Positions 8,601 to 18,189 of a DNA stretch of 64,000 bases are shown here, one piece after another (position 1 is the stretch's first letter; every line of letters begins with the position of its first letter). A program made the position numbers and the translations under genes. Origin of the DNA: Lysinibacillus agricola (GTDB lineage Bacteria > Bacillota > Bacilli > Bacillales_A > Planococcaceae); contig NZ_CP067341.1 of assembly GCF_016638705.1 (NCBI RefSeq), positions 4,281,501 through 4,345,500 on the forward strand. Reading direction: 5' to 3'. Under the pieces are notes generated by a model, which ran no database searches, had not been told where the DNA came from, and was given only the letters and a program-made list of their open reading frames with translations.

Positions 8601-9566
8601 TTAAGCTAGAATTGATGCAAGCACCGCTTTTTGTGCATGAAGTCTATTTTCTGCTTGCTCAAAGATATAGGAATTTGGGCCATCAATAACAGATGACGCT
8701 ACTTCTTCTTCACGATGAGCTGGTAAACAGTGCAGGAACATATAATTCGGTTTTGCGTATGCGACAAGTTCATCATTAATTTGATAATCTGCAAAGTCTT
8801 CTAGTCGTTTTGCAGCCTCCTCTTCTTGCCCCATCGACGTCCATACATCAGCGTACACTACATCCGCGTTTATAACCGCATCTATAGGATCGTTTGTAAT
8901 TATAATAGTACTACCATTTGCTGCTGCGATAGCCTGCGCTTTTGCGATAACCTCTGCATCACATTCATAGCCAACTGGTGTCGCCACTGCCACGTTCATT
9001 CCTACATGTGCAGAAGCGACTACTAATGAGTGCGCCACGTTGTTGCCATCTCCAACATATGCAATTTTAAGTCCTTTTAGTTCACCTTTATTTTCAGCGA
9101 TTGTTTCTAAATCCGCTAAGGCTTGGCATGGGTGATAAATATCCGTTAGTCCATTTATTACTGGTATAAATGCATGATCTGCTAGCTCCTTCACCATAGC
9201 ATGAGAGTTCGCGCGAATCATAATACCATCTAAATAGCCTGATAACACATGTGCTGTATCATAAATCGATTCACCACGTCCAATCTGCAAATCACGCGCA
9301 TGCATAAACATACCTTTTCCACCCAATTGATTCATGCCTACTTCAAATGAAATACGAGTACGAGTTGAATGTTTTTCAAAGATCATGCCGAGTGTCTTAC
9401 CTTCTAGTAGCTTCGGACATTTCCCTTCTTTTGTAATTATTTTCAGCTGTGTCGCTAATTCAACTAACTGTTGAACCTCTTCACTTGTATAGTCTAGTAA
9501 GGTTAATAGGTCCTTACCTTTTAAGCTAGACACTAACTTTAACTGCACTTCTTCGAGTAATTTCAT
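8601..9566 (-). CDS. argF: Ornithine carbamoyltransferase
   Basis: Makes citrulline from ornithine and carbamoyl phosphate in arginine synthesis; 321 residues (B. subtilis ArgF 319). Carbamoyl-phosphate binding motif STRTR at residues 67-71, [11 protein letters not shown] near 146, and the ornithine/catalytic motif FLHCLPAHR near 280. I start it at 9566, where AAGGAG lies 8 bases before ATG; the upstream extension to 9710 has no ribosome site and is not family-like. It stands alone, without other arg genes. The leader holds two 11-base ATATTTATGCA/TGCATAAATAT segments (about 9609-9620 and 9699-9711) in opposite orientation that might be ArgR sites, but their match to a consensus is weak. Confidence 0.93.
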   Translation of the reverse strand: MKLLEEVQLKLVSSLKGKDLLTLLDYTSEEVQQLVELATQLKIITKEGKCPKLLEGKTLGMIFEKHSTRTRISFEVGMNQLGGKGMFMHARDLQIGRGESIYDTAHVLSGYLDGIMIRANSHAMVKELADHAFIPVINGLTDIYHPCQALADLETIAENKGELKGLKIAYVGDGNNVAHSLVVASAHVGMNVAVATPVGYECDAEVIAKAQAIAAANGSTIIITNDPIDAVINADVVYADVWTSMGQEEEAAKRLEDFADYQINDELVAYAKPNYMFLHCLPAHREEEVASSVIDGPNSYIFEQAENRLHAQKAVLASILA

Positions 9567-9780
9567 AGCCTTCGCTCCTTGTTTCGTTGCTGTTGAGTTT
9601 AGTATAACATGCATAAATATAAAATCAACTGAATTTTTATGTTTATTTTCGAAAATTATAATTTTATCTTTAAATGTGTCTGAGATGCGGATAATCGAAT
9701 ATTTATGCATATTTCATCTTCAATCGCATATTTAAGAGAATTGCACTATTGGTAATAATTAATATATATTAGGTATTCAG

Positions 9781-9931
9781 GTGGTAAAATATACGGATAA
9801 GGAATTGGTGCATCTTTTAAGTCCTCTTCAGACGAATGGTCCGTTCAAACTTATTAACAAAGTTAATGGATACATCCGCAGGCGCTGTTAGCCAATTAGT
9901 AAATTGGCTGGAGCAAGAAAAAGAACAATGA
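9781..9931 (+). pseudogene. Remnant of a MarR-like regulator
   Basis: A GTG-started frame (KYTDKELVHLLSPLQ...) runs 36 codons to a TAG at 9889-9891. Overlapping in another frame, LMDTSAGAVSQLVNWLEQE reads like the recognition helix of a MarR protein (SAVSQLxxxLE) before TGA at 9929-9931. Both the frame break and the tiny size suggest decay. It lies upstream of the serine hydrolase gene. Family assignment rests on one short helix only. Confidence 0.3.
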
Positions 9932-10139
9932 TATAAAAAGGATCATAGAGAGGTTATTATATAGCTAGATGAACGAGGACATATTTATTTTCAAAAGCAG
10001 GAGGAAATTAAGCTTGCTATTATTTATAAAAAATTATACAAAGCTAGATTTGTTACAATTAAAGCACATACTTTTGAAATTACATTCTATTATTTCAATG
10101 GAGCAGGAAAAAATAAGTGTTCTTAATGGAGGAACTATT

Positions 10140-11135
10140 GTGGATTTACATGATTTAAAGAAGGACATATTTAAAATTGCTTTTCCCTATATAAAAACTC
10201 GTCCAAATGTTGCCTTATCCATTGGTATCATTTATCAAGGCCAAGAAGCTACTTTTACTTTCAGTGGCTCGGATTTTATGTTGGAAGAAAAGCCTTATAT
10301 ATATGAAGTTGGATCGATTTCTAAAGTTTTGACTACATCCATTTTAGGGGAAATGATTCAGGAGGGAAAAGTCCATGTAGAAGATTCCCTTGGTAAATAT
10401 TTTTCCGCAATTCCAGACAATCATCCCGTCACACTCAAACGTTTAGCAAATCATACTTCTGGACTACCAGGAATAGGTGTGCTGAAGAACATTTACAATG
10501 TTTTTGACGCGCAAACACCTCGTGATCCTTTTTGTCAATATTCACTGAACGAAACTATACATTATTTTAAAACACACACCGACGAGCCAAAAGTTAAATT
10601 TAGATATTCTAACGTAGGAATGGGGCTTTTAGGATATATTTTAGCCAATACACTGCATACTGATTATGAAACAGCTATTAAACAAAGATTAACAGATCCT
10701 TTAGATATGCCAAATACATTTATCTCTATCCCTTCTGATCAAGCAGAGGCGGTATTGCAAGGCTACACGATCCTAGGACATAAAAAGCCCCCGCTCCAAA
10801 TGAATGACTTTATGGCAGCAGGGGCAGTCCGTTCAACTGTTAATGATCTTTTAAAATTTATGAAAGTACATTTAAGTGATGAAAATTTAGGTTATACATT
10901 CACACACCAAGCTACTAATACTATGTCAAAAGATTTGAGCATTGGCTTAGGGTGGTTTCTTGAAGACAATATTATTTGGCATAACGGTTCAACAAAAGGC
11001 TTCTCTAGTTATTTAGGGTTTGATAAAACACGACAAACAGGCGTCGTTGTTTTATCAAATTATCGCTCTTCTATATTGGCGACAAACCCTGGGCAAATTG
11101 GGAAAGATATATTACAGCTTTTACAAGTTAAATAG
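10140..11135 (+). CDS. Serine hydrolase, beta-lactamase / penicillin-binding protein (PF00144) family
   Basis: Stand-alone serine hydrolase of 331 residues with the three class C-type motifs: SISK (residues 59-62, nucleophile and lysine), YSN in RYSNVGMG, and HNG in WHNGSTKGF. I prefer the GTG at 10140, which has GGAGG 7 bases upstream. The frame stays open to 9969, but that extension has no ribosome site and an atypical, basic, Leu/Ile-rich sequence. No signal peptide is seen with the GTG start, so it would be cytoplasmic, unlike true beta-lactamases. Such proteins are usually esterases or peptidases; substrate unknown. Convergent with the M42 gene, sharing a terminator. Confidence 0.8.
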   Translation: MDLHDLKKDIFKIAFPYIKTRPNVALSIGIIYQGQEATFTFSGSDFMLEEKPYIYEVGSISKVLTTSILGEMIQEGKVHVEDSLGKYFSAIPDNHPVTLKRLANHTSGLPGIGVLKNIYNVFDAQTPRDPFCQYSLNETIHYFKTHTDEPKVKFRYSNVGMGLLGYILANTLHTDYETAIKQRLTDPLDMPNTFISIPSDQAEAVLQGYTILGHKKPPLQMNDFMAAGAVRSTVNDLLKFMKVHLSDENLGYTFTHQATNTMSKDLSIGLGWFLEDNIIWHNGSTKGFSSYLGFDKTRQTGVVVLSNYRSSILATNPGQIGKDILQLLQVK

Positions 11136-11177
11136 ATGCTTTATATAAATACACATTGAAATTCTTCACTTTTTATT

Positions 11178-11229
11178 TTTATCGAGCGATAATGTGAATT
11201 TATCGATAAAGATTTTGAATTTATCGACA
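11178..11229. repeat. 21-bp-period TTTATCG repeat (first site)
   Basis: TTTATCG recurs at 11178, 11199 and 11220, exactly 21 bases apart, each followed by A/T-rich sequence. It lies in a convergent gap directly before a bidirectional terminator, like the second site at 13462. Confidence 0.6.
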
Positions 11230-11230
11230 T

Positions 11231-11268
11231 AAAACAGCCCTCAAACATTTAAGATTGAGGGCTGTTTT
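11231..11268. terminator. Bidirectional terminator between serine hydrolase and M42 genes
   Basis: Perfect 14-bp arms beginning AAAACAGCCCTCAA and ending in TTTT. Both strands carry the T-rich end, so it serves both convergent genes. Confidence 0.85.
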
Positions 11269-11281
11269 AATTATAATATGC

Positions 11282-12370
11282 TTAGTCAAAAATAATTTTA
11301 TTGACTGCATCACGGTCTAATTTTTTAATAACTTCCACCATTAATTTTACAGCGTTATCATAATCATCACGATGTAAAATACCTGCATGTGAGTGGATAT
11401 AGCGTGTAGCAATACCGATTGATAGTGCTGGTATACCATTTGCTGTTACGTGGATAGAGCCAGCGTCTGTACCGCCACCAGCCATTGCCTCGAATTGATA
11501 TGGAATATTGTGCTCATCAGCCACATCTAATACGAATTCACGTAAGCCACGGTGTGACACCATTGATGCATCGTAGACAACAATTTGTGGACCAGCGCCC
11601 ATTTTACTAGTTGATTCTTTTGCAGTTACCCCTGGTGTGTCTCCTGCTACACCTACATCGACAGCAAAGCCAATGTCAGGTTGGATTTTATATGTAGCCG
11701 TTTTCGCACCACGAAGCCCAACTTCCTCTTGTACGTTCCCTACAGAATAAAGGATGTTAGGATGCTTTTCATTTTGCAATGCTTTCATCACATCTATTGC
11801 AATTGCACAACCAATGCGGTTATCCCATGCTTTTGCTAATAAGTACTTTTCGTTTTTCATCACATTAAATTCAAAATACGGTGTCACCATATCGCCAGGA
11901 CGTACGCCCCATTCAAGCACATCTTCTTTTGAAGCCGCACCAACATCGATAAACATATCTTTAATGTCTACCACTTTGTTACGCACATCTGCTGGTAAAA
12001 TATGAGGTGGCTTTGAACCAATAACCCCAATAATTTCATCACCTTTACGTGTTGTAATTGTTACACGCTGTGCAAGCATAACCTGGCTCCACCAACCGCC
12101 TACAGTTTGGAATTTGATAAACCCTTTGTCATCGATTTGAGTAACCATGAAGCCTACTTCATCTAAATGGCCTGCAACCATAATTTTAGGGCCATTTTCA
12201 TCGCCAACCTTTTTAGCAATGACGCTACCTAAATTATCTGTTTCAACTACGTCTGCATATGGTCCAATGTACTTTTTCATAACCTCGCGTGGTGCACGTT
12301 CATTACCTGCAATACCATTCGCATCTGTTAAATCTTTAAACATTTGTAATGTTGAATCTAGCTGTGTCAT
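11282..12370 (-). CDS. ysdC: M42 family metallopeptidase (YsdC-like glutamyl aminopeptidase / deblocking peptidase)
   Basis: Cytoplasmic aminopeptidase with two metal ions; members form large tetrahedral shells trimming peptides. 362 residues. Metal and catalytic regions in order: [19 protein letters not shown] (bridging Asp), [11 protein letters not shown] (catalytic Glu pair), AVDVG, and HSHAG near the C-terminus. B. subtilis has YsdC of the same family next to ysdB and ysdA, and those two genes follow here, so the symbol is by synteny. Older annotations call the family endoglucanase (CelM), which is not supported. Confidence 0.88.
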   Translation of the reverse strand: MTQLDSTLQMFKDLTDANGIAGNERAPREVMKKYIGPYADVVETDNLGSVIAKKVGDENGPKIMVAGHLDEVGFMVTQIDDKGFIKFQTVGGWWSQVMLAQRVTITTRKGDEIIGVIGSKPPHILPADVRNKVVDIKDMFIDVGAASKEDVLEWGVRPGDMVTPYFEFNVMKNEKYLLAKAWDNRIGCAIAIDVMKALQNEKHPNILYSVGNVQEEVGLRGAKTATYKIQPDIGFAVDVGVAGDTPGVTAKESTSKMGAGPQIVVYDASMVSHRGLREFVLDVADEHNIPYQFEAMAGGGTDAGSIHVTANGIPALSIGIATRYIHSHAGILHRDDYDNAVKLMVEVIKKLDRDAVNKIIFD

Positions 12371-12464
12371 CCTTTTGCCTCCTGACTCTTGTATCTTCTC
12401 TATTATACTTCGTTTACCGAAATATTCCTAGCTTAATCGTCAGAAAATTGGTGTATTTCTCACA

Positions 12465-12950
12465 TTAATATCCTGAACGCTGACGATTATAATTTTCTTC
12501 ATTTTTCTCTATATATGCCGCAACAACATCCTCAAACGTAAAGCCTAGATTGTATGCAATTAATCCATAGCATTGCCAGATAGCTAAATATCTATCCTCT
12601 GTCGGTTGACTAATAAACTTTAAAATATCGTCTTGTGTCATTAAAAATGTCTCTGTTAAATCTCTCTTCTCTTCAATCACTGGCCATTTGTCTATCGCTG
12701 TATAACCTTTTAATAAGCCAAGTGATAAAATAAAATGAATCGAATCCACATATTCCTCTAAAATCACATCACGCTCTGAAGCCCCCTTTGTGCTCCAAAA
12801 CTTAAAACAGCGTGTTTCATTTGCTAGTTCAGCTAGCTCTACCATTAAAGCTAAACCTTTTTCTTTAAATACATCACGTTCAATATTTTGTGTTTTCTCG
12901 ATAAAATCATCAAGTTCTTTCTGCATTTTAAACAATTGTTGTAAATTCAT
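12465..12950 (-). CDS. dUTP diphosphatase, dimeric type (MazG-like fold)
   Basis: 161 residues of the all-alpha dUTPase_2 family, which hydrolyses dUTP to dUMP and pyrophosphate with Mg2+ and keeps uracil out of DNA. The metal-binding ExxE motif is in MVELAELANETRCFKFW, and the second acidic cluster in EEYVDSIHFILSLG. Starts at ATG after AGGA. Set between the M42 gene and the divergent ysdB gene. Members are common in Bacillales chromosomes and phages; no other phage gene is near, so it looks like the housekeeping copy. Confidence 0.8.
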   Translation of the reverse strand: MNLQQLFKMQKELDDFIEKTQNIERDVFKEKGLALMVELAELANETRCFKFWSTKGASERDVILEEYVDSIHFILSLGLLKGYTAIDKWPVIEEKRDLTETFLMTQDDILKFISQPTEDRYLAIWQCYGLIAYNLGFTFEDVVAAYIEKNEENYNRQRSGY

Positions 12951-13053
12951 TTTTTCCTCCTAAATTTCTTAAAAATATTTATAAAAAGTGAAACTAATTG
13001 CCCCCTCCAATCGTATAGGAAGGAATAACCTTTCTTCAAGGGGGAAATTAAAA

Positions 13054-13446
13054 ATGTTGCCGTTACTGATTCGTCTTGCTGTTATTGCGCTTATTATCTA
13101 TGTATTTTATAAAGCGATTCGTTATATAACCGATCCTAAGCGAAAACTTGATGAAGCCTATGAAAAAGGCCAATACTATTTTTATGATGACGTCAAAAAT
13201 GTCCGAAAAAATTTCTTTATTTCTTATAAGGGTGCTCTTTTCGAAGGTGAAAAATACCTTGGTACTACTGAGGATGCCTTCGAGGTTGTTACGATTTTTG
13301 TTGGTGCCCGTGACGCCGCTGCACTGCAAGGTTTTACGAAAAGTGACTTTGAATATCTACAGCAAGAAATCCTATTGAACTATCCAAACGCAAAAATAAA
13401 TTGGAAGCAACCCATTGAAAAGCTTATGCAAAACACATCCTCATAA
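13054..13446 (+). CDS. ysdB: YsdB-like small membrane-anchored protein
   Basis: 130 residues with one N-terminal membrane helix (LLIRLAVIALIIYVFYKAI) and a soluble domain holding YDDVKNVRKNFFISYKGALFEGEKYLG. In B. subtilis ysdB lies between ysdA and ysdC and belongs to the sigma-W (envelope stress) regulon; its biochemical role is unknown. I start it at 13054, with AAGGGGG 8 bases upstream, rather than the unsupported upstream frame opening at 12988. The last codons lie inside the terminator hairpin, whose loop contains the stop codon. Confidence 0.82.
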   Translation: MLPLLIRLAVIALIIYVFYKAIRYITDPKRKLDEAYEKGQYYFYDDVKNVRKNFFISYKGALFEGEKYLGTTEDAFEVVTIFVGARDAAALQGFTKSDFEYLQQEILLNYPNAKINWKQPIEKLMQNTSS

Positions 13447-13460
13447 TGAGGATGTGTTTT
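13431..13460 (+). terminator. Terminator overlapping the ysdB stop codon
   Basis: Perfect 13-bp arms AAACACATCCTCA/TGAGGATGTGTTT with the TAA stop in the 3-base loop, then a T-rich tail. Confidence 0.8.
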
Positions 13461-13461
13461 A

Positions 13462-13551
13462 TTTATCGGAATGTTTTCGAGTTTTATCAGAATGTTTTCG
13501 TGATTTATCGGAACATTTTTAAGTTTTATCGGAATGTTTTTACGATTTATC
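13462..13551. repeat. 21-bp-period TTTATCGGAATGTTTT repeat (second site)
   Basis: TTTATC occurs at 13462, 13483, 13504, 13525 and 13546, each exactly 21 bases apart. Units share TTTATCGGAATGTTTT with small changes (CAG, AACAT). It fills the convergent gap between ysdB and ysdA and resembles the repeat at 11178. Confidence 0.75.
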
Positions 13552-13810
13552 ACCATATTTGTACTATGATAAAAATTTGAATAGCTGCTAGCAGCGGGAA
13601 GCCAAATGCAAAGCTGTTATGGCGTGTTTTATGACGGAATAAATACATTCCTAGCACACCACCTACTGCACCCCCAGCAATTGCTAATGTAAACAACGTA
13701 CGTTCTGCAATACGCCATTCATGCTTTTTCGCTTTTGATTTATCCATGCCCATCATTATGAGCAGGACTATAGAAACAATTGCCATATAAGCTAATAATG
13801 CTTGTCCCAT
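13550..13810 (-). CDS. ysdA: DUF1294 small membrane protein (YsdA-like)
   Basis: 86 residues with membrane helices at about 4-18, 38-58 and 66-84, and the family motif AGGAVGGVLGMYLFRHKTRH. DUF1294 proteins are of unknown function. Position just downstream of rplT is the same as ysdA in B. subtilis. A terminator separates it from the ribosomal operon, so it is probably transcribed alone. Its stop codon lies against the 21-bp repeat. Confidence 0.85.
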   Translation of the reverse strand: MGQALLAYMAIVSIVLLIMMGMDKSKAKKHEWRIAERTLFTLAIAGGAVGGVLGMYLFRHKTRHNSFAFGFPLLAAIQIFIIVQIW

Positions 13811-13852
13811 TGAGTACTCCTTTTAATTTTCTATTTCCTACTACTCTAACAC

Positions 13853-13887
13853 AAAAAAAGACTGACGGAAAAATCCATCAGTCTTTT
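13853..13887 (-). terminator. Terminator of the infC-rpmI-rplT operon
   Basis: Minus-strand hairpin with GACTGA/TCAGTC arms extended by AA/TT, followed by seven T. Confidence 0.8.
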
Positions 13888-13948
13888 AATAACTTTTGCA
13901 CCTGTCGCTTCGCTTTCGGTGCAGAAGTAATTTTGACTTTGTCAAAAA

Positions 13949-14344
<396 letters not shown>

Positions 14345-14369
14345 TTAGTATTTTGTTTTTGTAGTCAAA

Positions 14370-14570
14370 TTATTTCATGTAAACAAGTAATGATTTGATG
14401 CGTTTGAAGTCACCAGATGAAACGATATTTGCTTTACGTAGGTGACGTTTTTGTTTTGTAGATTTGTTTGCGAATAAGTGGCTTCCATAAGCACGGTCAT
14501 ATTTTAATTTACCTGAACCCGTTTTTTTGAAACGTTTCGCAGCTCCACGGTGAGTTTTCATTTTTGGCAT
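14370..14570 (-). CDS. rpmI: 50S ribosomal protein L35
   Basis: 66 residues. [22 protein letters not shown] and the ending [15 protein letters not shown] tail (here [12 protein letters not shown]) are characteristic. Sits 31 bp after infC, with AGGAGG upstream of the ATG. Confidence 0.97.
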   Translation of the reverse strand: MPKMKTHRGAAKRFKKTGSGKLKYDRAYGSHLFANKSTKQKRHLRKANIVSSGDFKRIKSLLVYMK

Positions 14571-14601
14571 GTCGAATTCCTCCTAAACTGTTCGTCTAAT
14601 A

Positions 14602-15117
14602 TTATTTCTCGTTCTTTGGTTGAAGAACTAAGAACATGCTTCGGCCTTCCATCTTCGGTTTTTGTTCAACCGTTGATACTTCAGCACAAGCTTCAGCAAA
14701 ACGATCTAACACACGTTGACCAATGTCTTTATGTGTAATCGCACGACCTTTGAAACGTAAGCTACATTTAACCTTATCACCTTTTTCAAGGAATTTAATC
14801 GCGTTACGTAACTTCGTTTGGAAATCATGCTCATCGATTGATGGGCTCAGACGAACCTCTTTCATTACGATGACCTTTTGATTTTTACGAATTTCACGGT
14901 CTTTCTTTTGCTGTTCAAACTTAAATTTACCATAGTCCATGATACGAGCGACTGGCGGCTTGGCTTGAGGGGCCACAAGGACAAGATCCAAGTTTACACG
15001 AGTGGCGATTTCTAGCGCTTCATTACGTGTCTTTACACCAAGCTGGTCACCATTGTGATCGATTAATCGAAGTTCACGTGCGCGAATGCCTTCGTTTACA
15101 TACATGTCTTTGCTAAT
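14602..15117 (-). CDS. infC: Translation initiation factor IF-3, ATT start codon
   Basis: IF-3 keeps 30S subunits free and checks start codons. 171 residues from ATT at 15117 (reading [16 protein letters not shown]...). That codon has GGAGGT 8 bases upstream, while the first ATG, at 15105, is 20 bases away and would drop conserved residues. The rare AUU start is a known device by which IF-3 limits its own synthesis (E. coli, Geobacillus). N-domain up to about residue 75, linker [23 protein letters not shown]-domain to the end with [10 protein letters not shown]. First gene of the operon behind an L20-type leader. Confidence 0.95.
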   Translation of the reverse strand: MSKDMYVNEGIRARELRLIDHNGDQLGVKTRNEALEIATRVNLDLVLVAPQAKPPVARIMDYGKFKFEQQKKDREIRKNQKVIVMKEVRLSPSIDEHDFQTKLRNAIKFLEKGDKVKCSLRFKGRAITHKDIGQRVLDRFAEACAEVSTVEQKPKMEGRSMFLVLQPKNEK

Positions 15118-15122
15118 AGTAA

Positions 15123-15370
15123 TCCACCTCCAAGTAGTTGTCGCGAATACATGGTTTGGGCAAAGCCTTGCCCGGTTGAACGGTACATCCTCTTGTCATG
15201 TCCATAAAAAAAGGGCGGACATTTTGAAGATGTCCGCCCGCTATATGTGCATGCGCAAGTCTGCGCAAAACAATTCAACGTGTCATACCTGTTCACAGCC
15301 CAAGAGCGTTGTATCAGGTGAGAAGCGGGCAGCCTCTACTTCAACCACAAACTTTGTATTCATTAACCTT
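15123..15370 (-). promoter_or_regulatory. L20-type autoregulatory leader of infC-rpmI-rplT
   Basis: The 250-nt leader before infC holds a perfect 10-bp terminator hairpin (15213-15239, GGGCGGACAT arms) followed by seven T at 15206-15212. Upstream, several pairing segments such as TTGGGC and GCCC could form the anti-terminator. This layout is that of the Bacillales L20 leader, where L20 binding promotes early termination. Boundaries are approximate. Confidence 0.75.
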
Positions 15371-15485
15371 AATCATATTAGCATGTACTTCATAAGCTGT
15401 CAAATGTTTTTCAGCTTATTTATTAATAAAGTAACCTAAAAACTTTTAATCTAAACTATTATAATGGTTTTCATCATAACGTGAG

Positions 15486-15605
15486 GTTGACTAGGCGCTT
15501 TACCGATGTTGGTCCCGAAGGCGTTATCACAGGACGTGATGTTTTTAGCCTTCACTCCTCTATTGCTAATCCCCAAGGAGTCGCCTAGCCTCCACTCCAA
15601 TCAAC
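15486..15605. repeat. Repeat family B, copy B1 (internally deleted)
   Basis: Begins GGTTGACTAGGCG and ends CACTCCAATCAAC, keeping the core GGTCCCGAAGGCGTTATCAC and the GAGTCGCCTAGCC end. It lacks the left half found in B2 and B5. It lies between the infC leader and thrS. Confidence 0.75.
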
Positions 15606-15658
15606 CTATATAAATACGTTCTAACAAATGTCATTCCAAACTTTTGATGATCTTGCCC

Positions 15659-15699
15659 GGCGAATTCTAATTCTTTTTCAATCTGATCGAATTCGCCGA
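15659..15699 (-). terminator. Possible 3' hairpin of thrS
   Basis: Arms GGCGAATTC/GAATTCGCC around a loop of about 21 bases, just after the thrS stop. No T-run follows, so it may only be a stabilising hairpin. Confidence 0.35.
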
Positions 15700-15704
15700 C
15701 AAAA

Positions 15705-17636
15705 TTATTTTGTAATTTCTGCTTTAATGTTTGCTAGGAAGTCTTGGAAGCTAATTGTTTCTGAATCTTTTGAGCCATAGCGACGTACGTTTACGCCACC
15801 AGCCTCTACTTCTTTGTCTCCGATAACAAGCATATACGGAATTTTTTTCATTTGTGCTTCACGGATTTTGTAGCCTAGTTTTTCTTCACGGTCATCCATT
15901 TCAACGCGTAAGCCTGCAGCATTTAATTGCTCTTCAATTTGTTTTGCATAATCAAAGTGTGCTTCGTTTGAAACTGGGATGACTTCAACTTGTACTGGTG
16001 CTAACCATGTTGGGAATGCACCTTTATATTCTTCAATTAAGAAGGCTACGAAACGTTCCATTGTTGATACAACACCACGGTGAATAACAACTGGACGATG
16101 TGGTTTACCATCTTCTCCAACATAAGTTAAGTCAAAGCGCTCTGGTAATAAGAAATCAAGCTGCACTGTTGATAAAGTTTCTTCTTTACCAATTGCAGTT
16201 TTTACTTGTACGTCAAGTTTAGGACCGTAGAATGCAGCTTCACCTTCAGCTTCGAAGTAATCTAAGCCAAGCTCATCCATTGCCTCTTTTAACATACTTT
16301 GTGCTTTTTCCCACATTGCATCATCATCGAAGTATTTTTCAGTATCTGCTGGGTCGCGATAAGATAAACGGAACGAGTAATCGTTTAAATCAAAGTCCTT
16401 GTAAACCTCTAAAATTAACTGTACTACTTTTTGGAATTCCGCTTTAATTTGATCTGGACGAACGAAGATATGTGCATCGTTTAAAGTCATCCCACGTACA
16501 CGTTGTAAGCCAGAAACTGCGCCTGACATTTCATAACGGTGCATTGTACCAAGCTCCGCAATACGTAATGGTAGGTTACGATAAGAATGCATGCTATTTT
16601 TGTACACCATCATATGGTGAGGACAGTTCATCGGACGCATAATTAATGTTTCATTGTCCATCTCCATTGGTGGGAAAATAGAATCTTGGTAGTGATCCCA
16701 GTGACCTGAAGTTTGATAAAGCTCTTTAGAACCAAGTACTGGTGTGTAAACATGCTTATAACCAAGAGATACTTCTTTATCCACGATATAGCGCTCAATG
16801 ACACGACGGATTGTCGCACCGTTTGGTAGCCATAGTGGTAAGCCTTGGCCAACTTTTTGAGAAGTTGTAAATAATTCTAATTCCTTACCGATTTTACGGT
16901 GATCACGTTCTTTTGCTTCTTCAAGCATTTGTAGGTGATGTTTCAATTCTTCTTTTTTAAAGAATGCTGTACCATAAATACGTTGAAGCATTTTGTTATC
17001 TGAGTTACCTCTCCAGTAAGCACCCGCTAATGAAAGAAGTTTGAACTCACGAAGCTTACCAGTTGATGGTGCGTGGATACCGCGGCAAAGGTCGAAAAAT
17101 TCACCTTGATGATAAATAGAAACTTGTTCATCAGCCGGAATCGCTTCAAGTAATTCTAATTTATATTCATCGCCGATTTCTTGATAGATTCCTTGTGCTT
17201 CTGCACGGCTAACATTTTTGCGCTCGATCTCTAGGTTTTCAGCGATAATCTTTTTCATTTCTTTTTCAATTGCTGGTAAGTCTTCAGCTGTGATTGGAGT
17301 TGGTGCATCAATATCGTAGTAGAAACCACCTTCAATAACTGGACCAATACCAAGTTTAACGTCTGGGAATAAACGCTTAATCGCTTGTGCTGTTAAGTGC
17401 GCAGTAGAGTGACGTAGGATTTCAAGTGCTTCCTCATCATCTTGTGTAATAATTGCGATTGTAGCGTCCTCTTCAATCGGTGTTTTTAAATCCACTAAGA
17501 CACCATTTACTTTACCAGCATATGCTTTTTTTCGAAGTCCTGGGCTGATTGATAATGCCACGTCATCAGTAGATGTACCTTTTGCAAATTCCTTTACAGC
17601 GCCATCTGGGAAAGTTAATTTAATCATATCTGACAT
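15705..17636 (-). CDS. thrS: Threonyl-tRNA synthetase
   Basis: 643 residues, the usual ThrS length, charging tRNA-Thr. Domains in order: TGS (residues 1-62), editing domain with [15 protein letters not shown] and the [10 protein letters not shown] zinc/editing region (to about 225), class II catalytic core (motif 2 [14 protein letters not shown], motif 3 with [17 protein letters not shown]), and anticodon-binding domain from about 545. I use ATG 17636, with AAGGAG 10 bases upstream; the longer frame to 17672 would overlap the T-box leader. Expression is set by the T-box just upstream. Confidence 0.97.
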   Translation of the reverse strand: MSDMIKLTFPDGAVKEFAKGTSTDDVALSISPGLRKKAYAGKVNGVLVDLKTPIEEDATIAIITQDDEEALEILRHSTAHLTAQAIKRLFPDVKLGIGPVIEGGFYYDIDAPTPITAEDLPAIEKEMKKIIAENLEIERKNVSRAEAQGIYQEIGDEYKLELLEAIPADEQVSIYHQGEFFDLCRGIHAPSTGKLREFKLLSLAGAYWRGNSDNKMLQRIYGTAFFKKEELKHHLQMLEEAKERDHRKIGKELELFTTSQKVGQGLPLWLPNGATIRRVIERYIVDKEVSLGYKHVYTPVLGSKELYQTSGHWDHYQDSIFPPMEMDNETLIMRPMNCPHHMMVYKNSMHSYRNLPLRIAELGTMHRYEMSGAVSGLQRVRGMTLNDAHIFVRPDQIKAEFQKVVQLILEVYKDFDLNDYSFRLSYRDPADTEKYFDDDAMWEKAQSMLKEAMDELGLDYFEAEGEAAFYGPKLDVQVKTAIGKEETLSTVQLDFLLPERFDLTYVGEDGKPHRPVVIHRGVVSTMERFVAFLIEEYKGAFPTWLAPVQVEVIPVSNEAHFDYAKQIEEQLNAAGLRVEMDDREEKLGYKIREAQMKKIPYMLVIGDKEVEAGGVNVRRYGSKDSETISFQDFLANIKAEITK

Positions 17637-17689
17637 TTTGTTTGCACTCCTTATAGTCTTATAGTGATGCATGATCGAATCCCTGGAAA

Positions 17690-17930
17690 ATAAAAAAGCT
17701 CCGTCCCTACGAAAGGGACGAAGCGTATGCTCGTGGTTCCACCCTTCTTTCTTCCGACTTTTTATAGTCAGACGAAGCTCAAGGCTAGCTAACGGGCTAG
17801 GGACCGGCGAAAGATTTTCCCTTTCGCTGCTCAGTAGGTAGTAAATGATGTGCTCGAACTAGGAAGCTTACAGCCAATGACTTCCCTCTCTAAAAGCTGA
17901 TACACAAAATTCATGTCCTCATCAATGCAT
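17690..17930 (-). promoter_or_regulatory. T-box leader of thrS
   Basis: Minus-strand leader with the T-box core GGGTGGAACCACGAG (about 17730-17745), overlapping a terminator with arms GCTTCGTCCC/GGGACGGAGC (17698-17724) and six T. Uncharged tRNA-Thr should favour the antiterminator. A threonine ACC triplet at 17837-17839, in the expected stem I region, is a candidate specifier; I could not fold the whole leader to confirm it. Confidence 0.88.
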
Positions 17931-17936
17931 TTTTTG

Positions 17937-18138
17937 ATCAATTATGCCTCGGCATAATTGCGTCTGGAATCGGCTTTGTGCTTAGGCCTGCACTATGCAG
18001 GTCAGTTAGCCGTTATCGCATGGATGCGATGATTTTAGGCTAACATCCTCTAAGTACTCCTTTCCGATTCCGTGACATCCGCCGGAGGCATTAACTTCTT
18101 TCAGCGGGTGTTTGCACAGCCTGCTGAAAGAAGTTAAT
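17937..18138 (+). repeat. Repeat family A, copy A1 (long form)
   Basis: Begins ATCAATTATGCCTCGGCATA, a near-palindrome with 10-bp arms. Next is helix 2 (GGAATCGG/CCGATTCC) enclosing an insert with hairpins CCTGCA/TGCAGG and ATCGCAT/ATGCGAT, then GTGACATCCGCCGGAGGC, and helix 3 (CTTTCAGC.../GCTGAAAG). It lies between dnaI and the thrS T-box. Confidence 0.85.
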
Positions 18139-18189
18139 TATTATATGAGACAGTATACGCTCGATTGTCGTAAAATGCAACTGTCAATC

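Noticed and set aside
9567..9710. N-terminal extension of ArgF
   Set aside because: The extra 48 codons have no ribosome site and no counterpart in OTC proteins; AAGGAG stands just before the internal ATG at 9566.
12465..12950. dUTPase as sign of a prophage
   Set aside because: No integrase, capsid or other phage genes are nearby; the locus is in a conserved housekeeping block.
17937..18138. Family A as a Rho-independent terminator
   Set aside because: Stems are long, but no T-run follows on either strand, and real terminators lie separately beside several copies.
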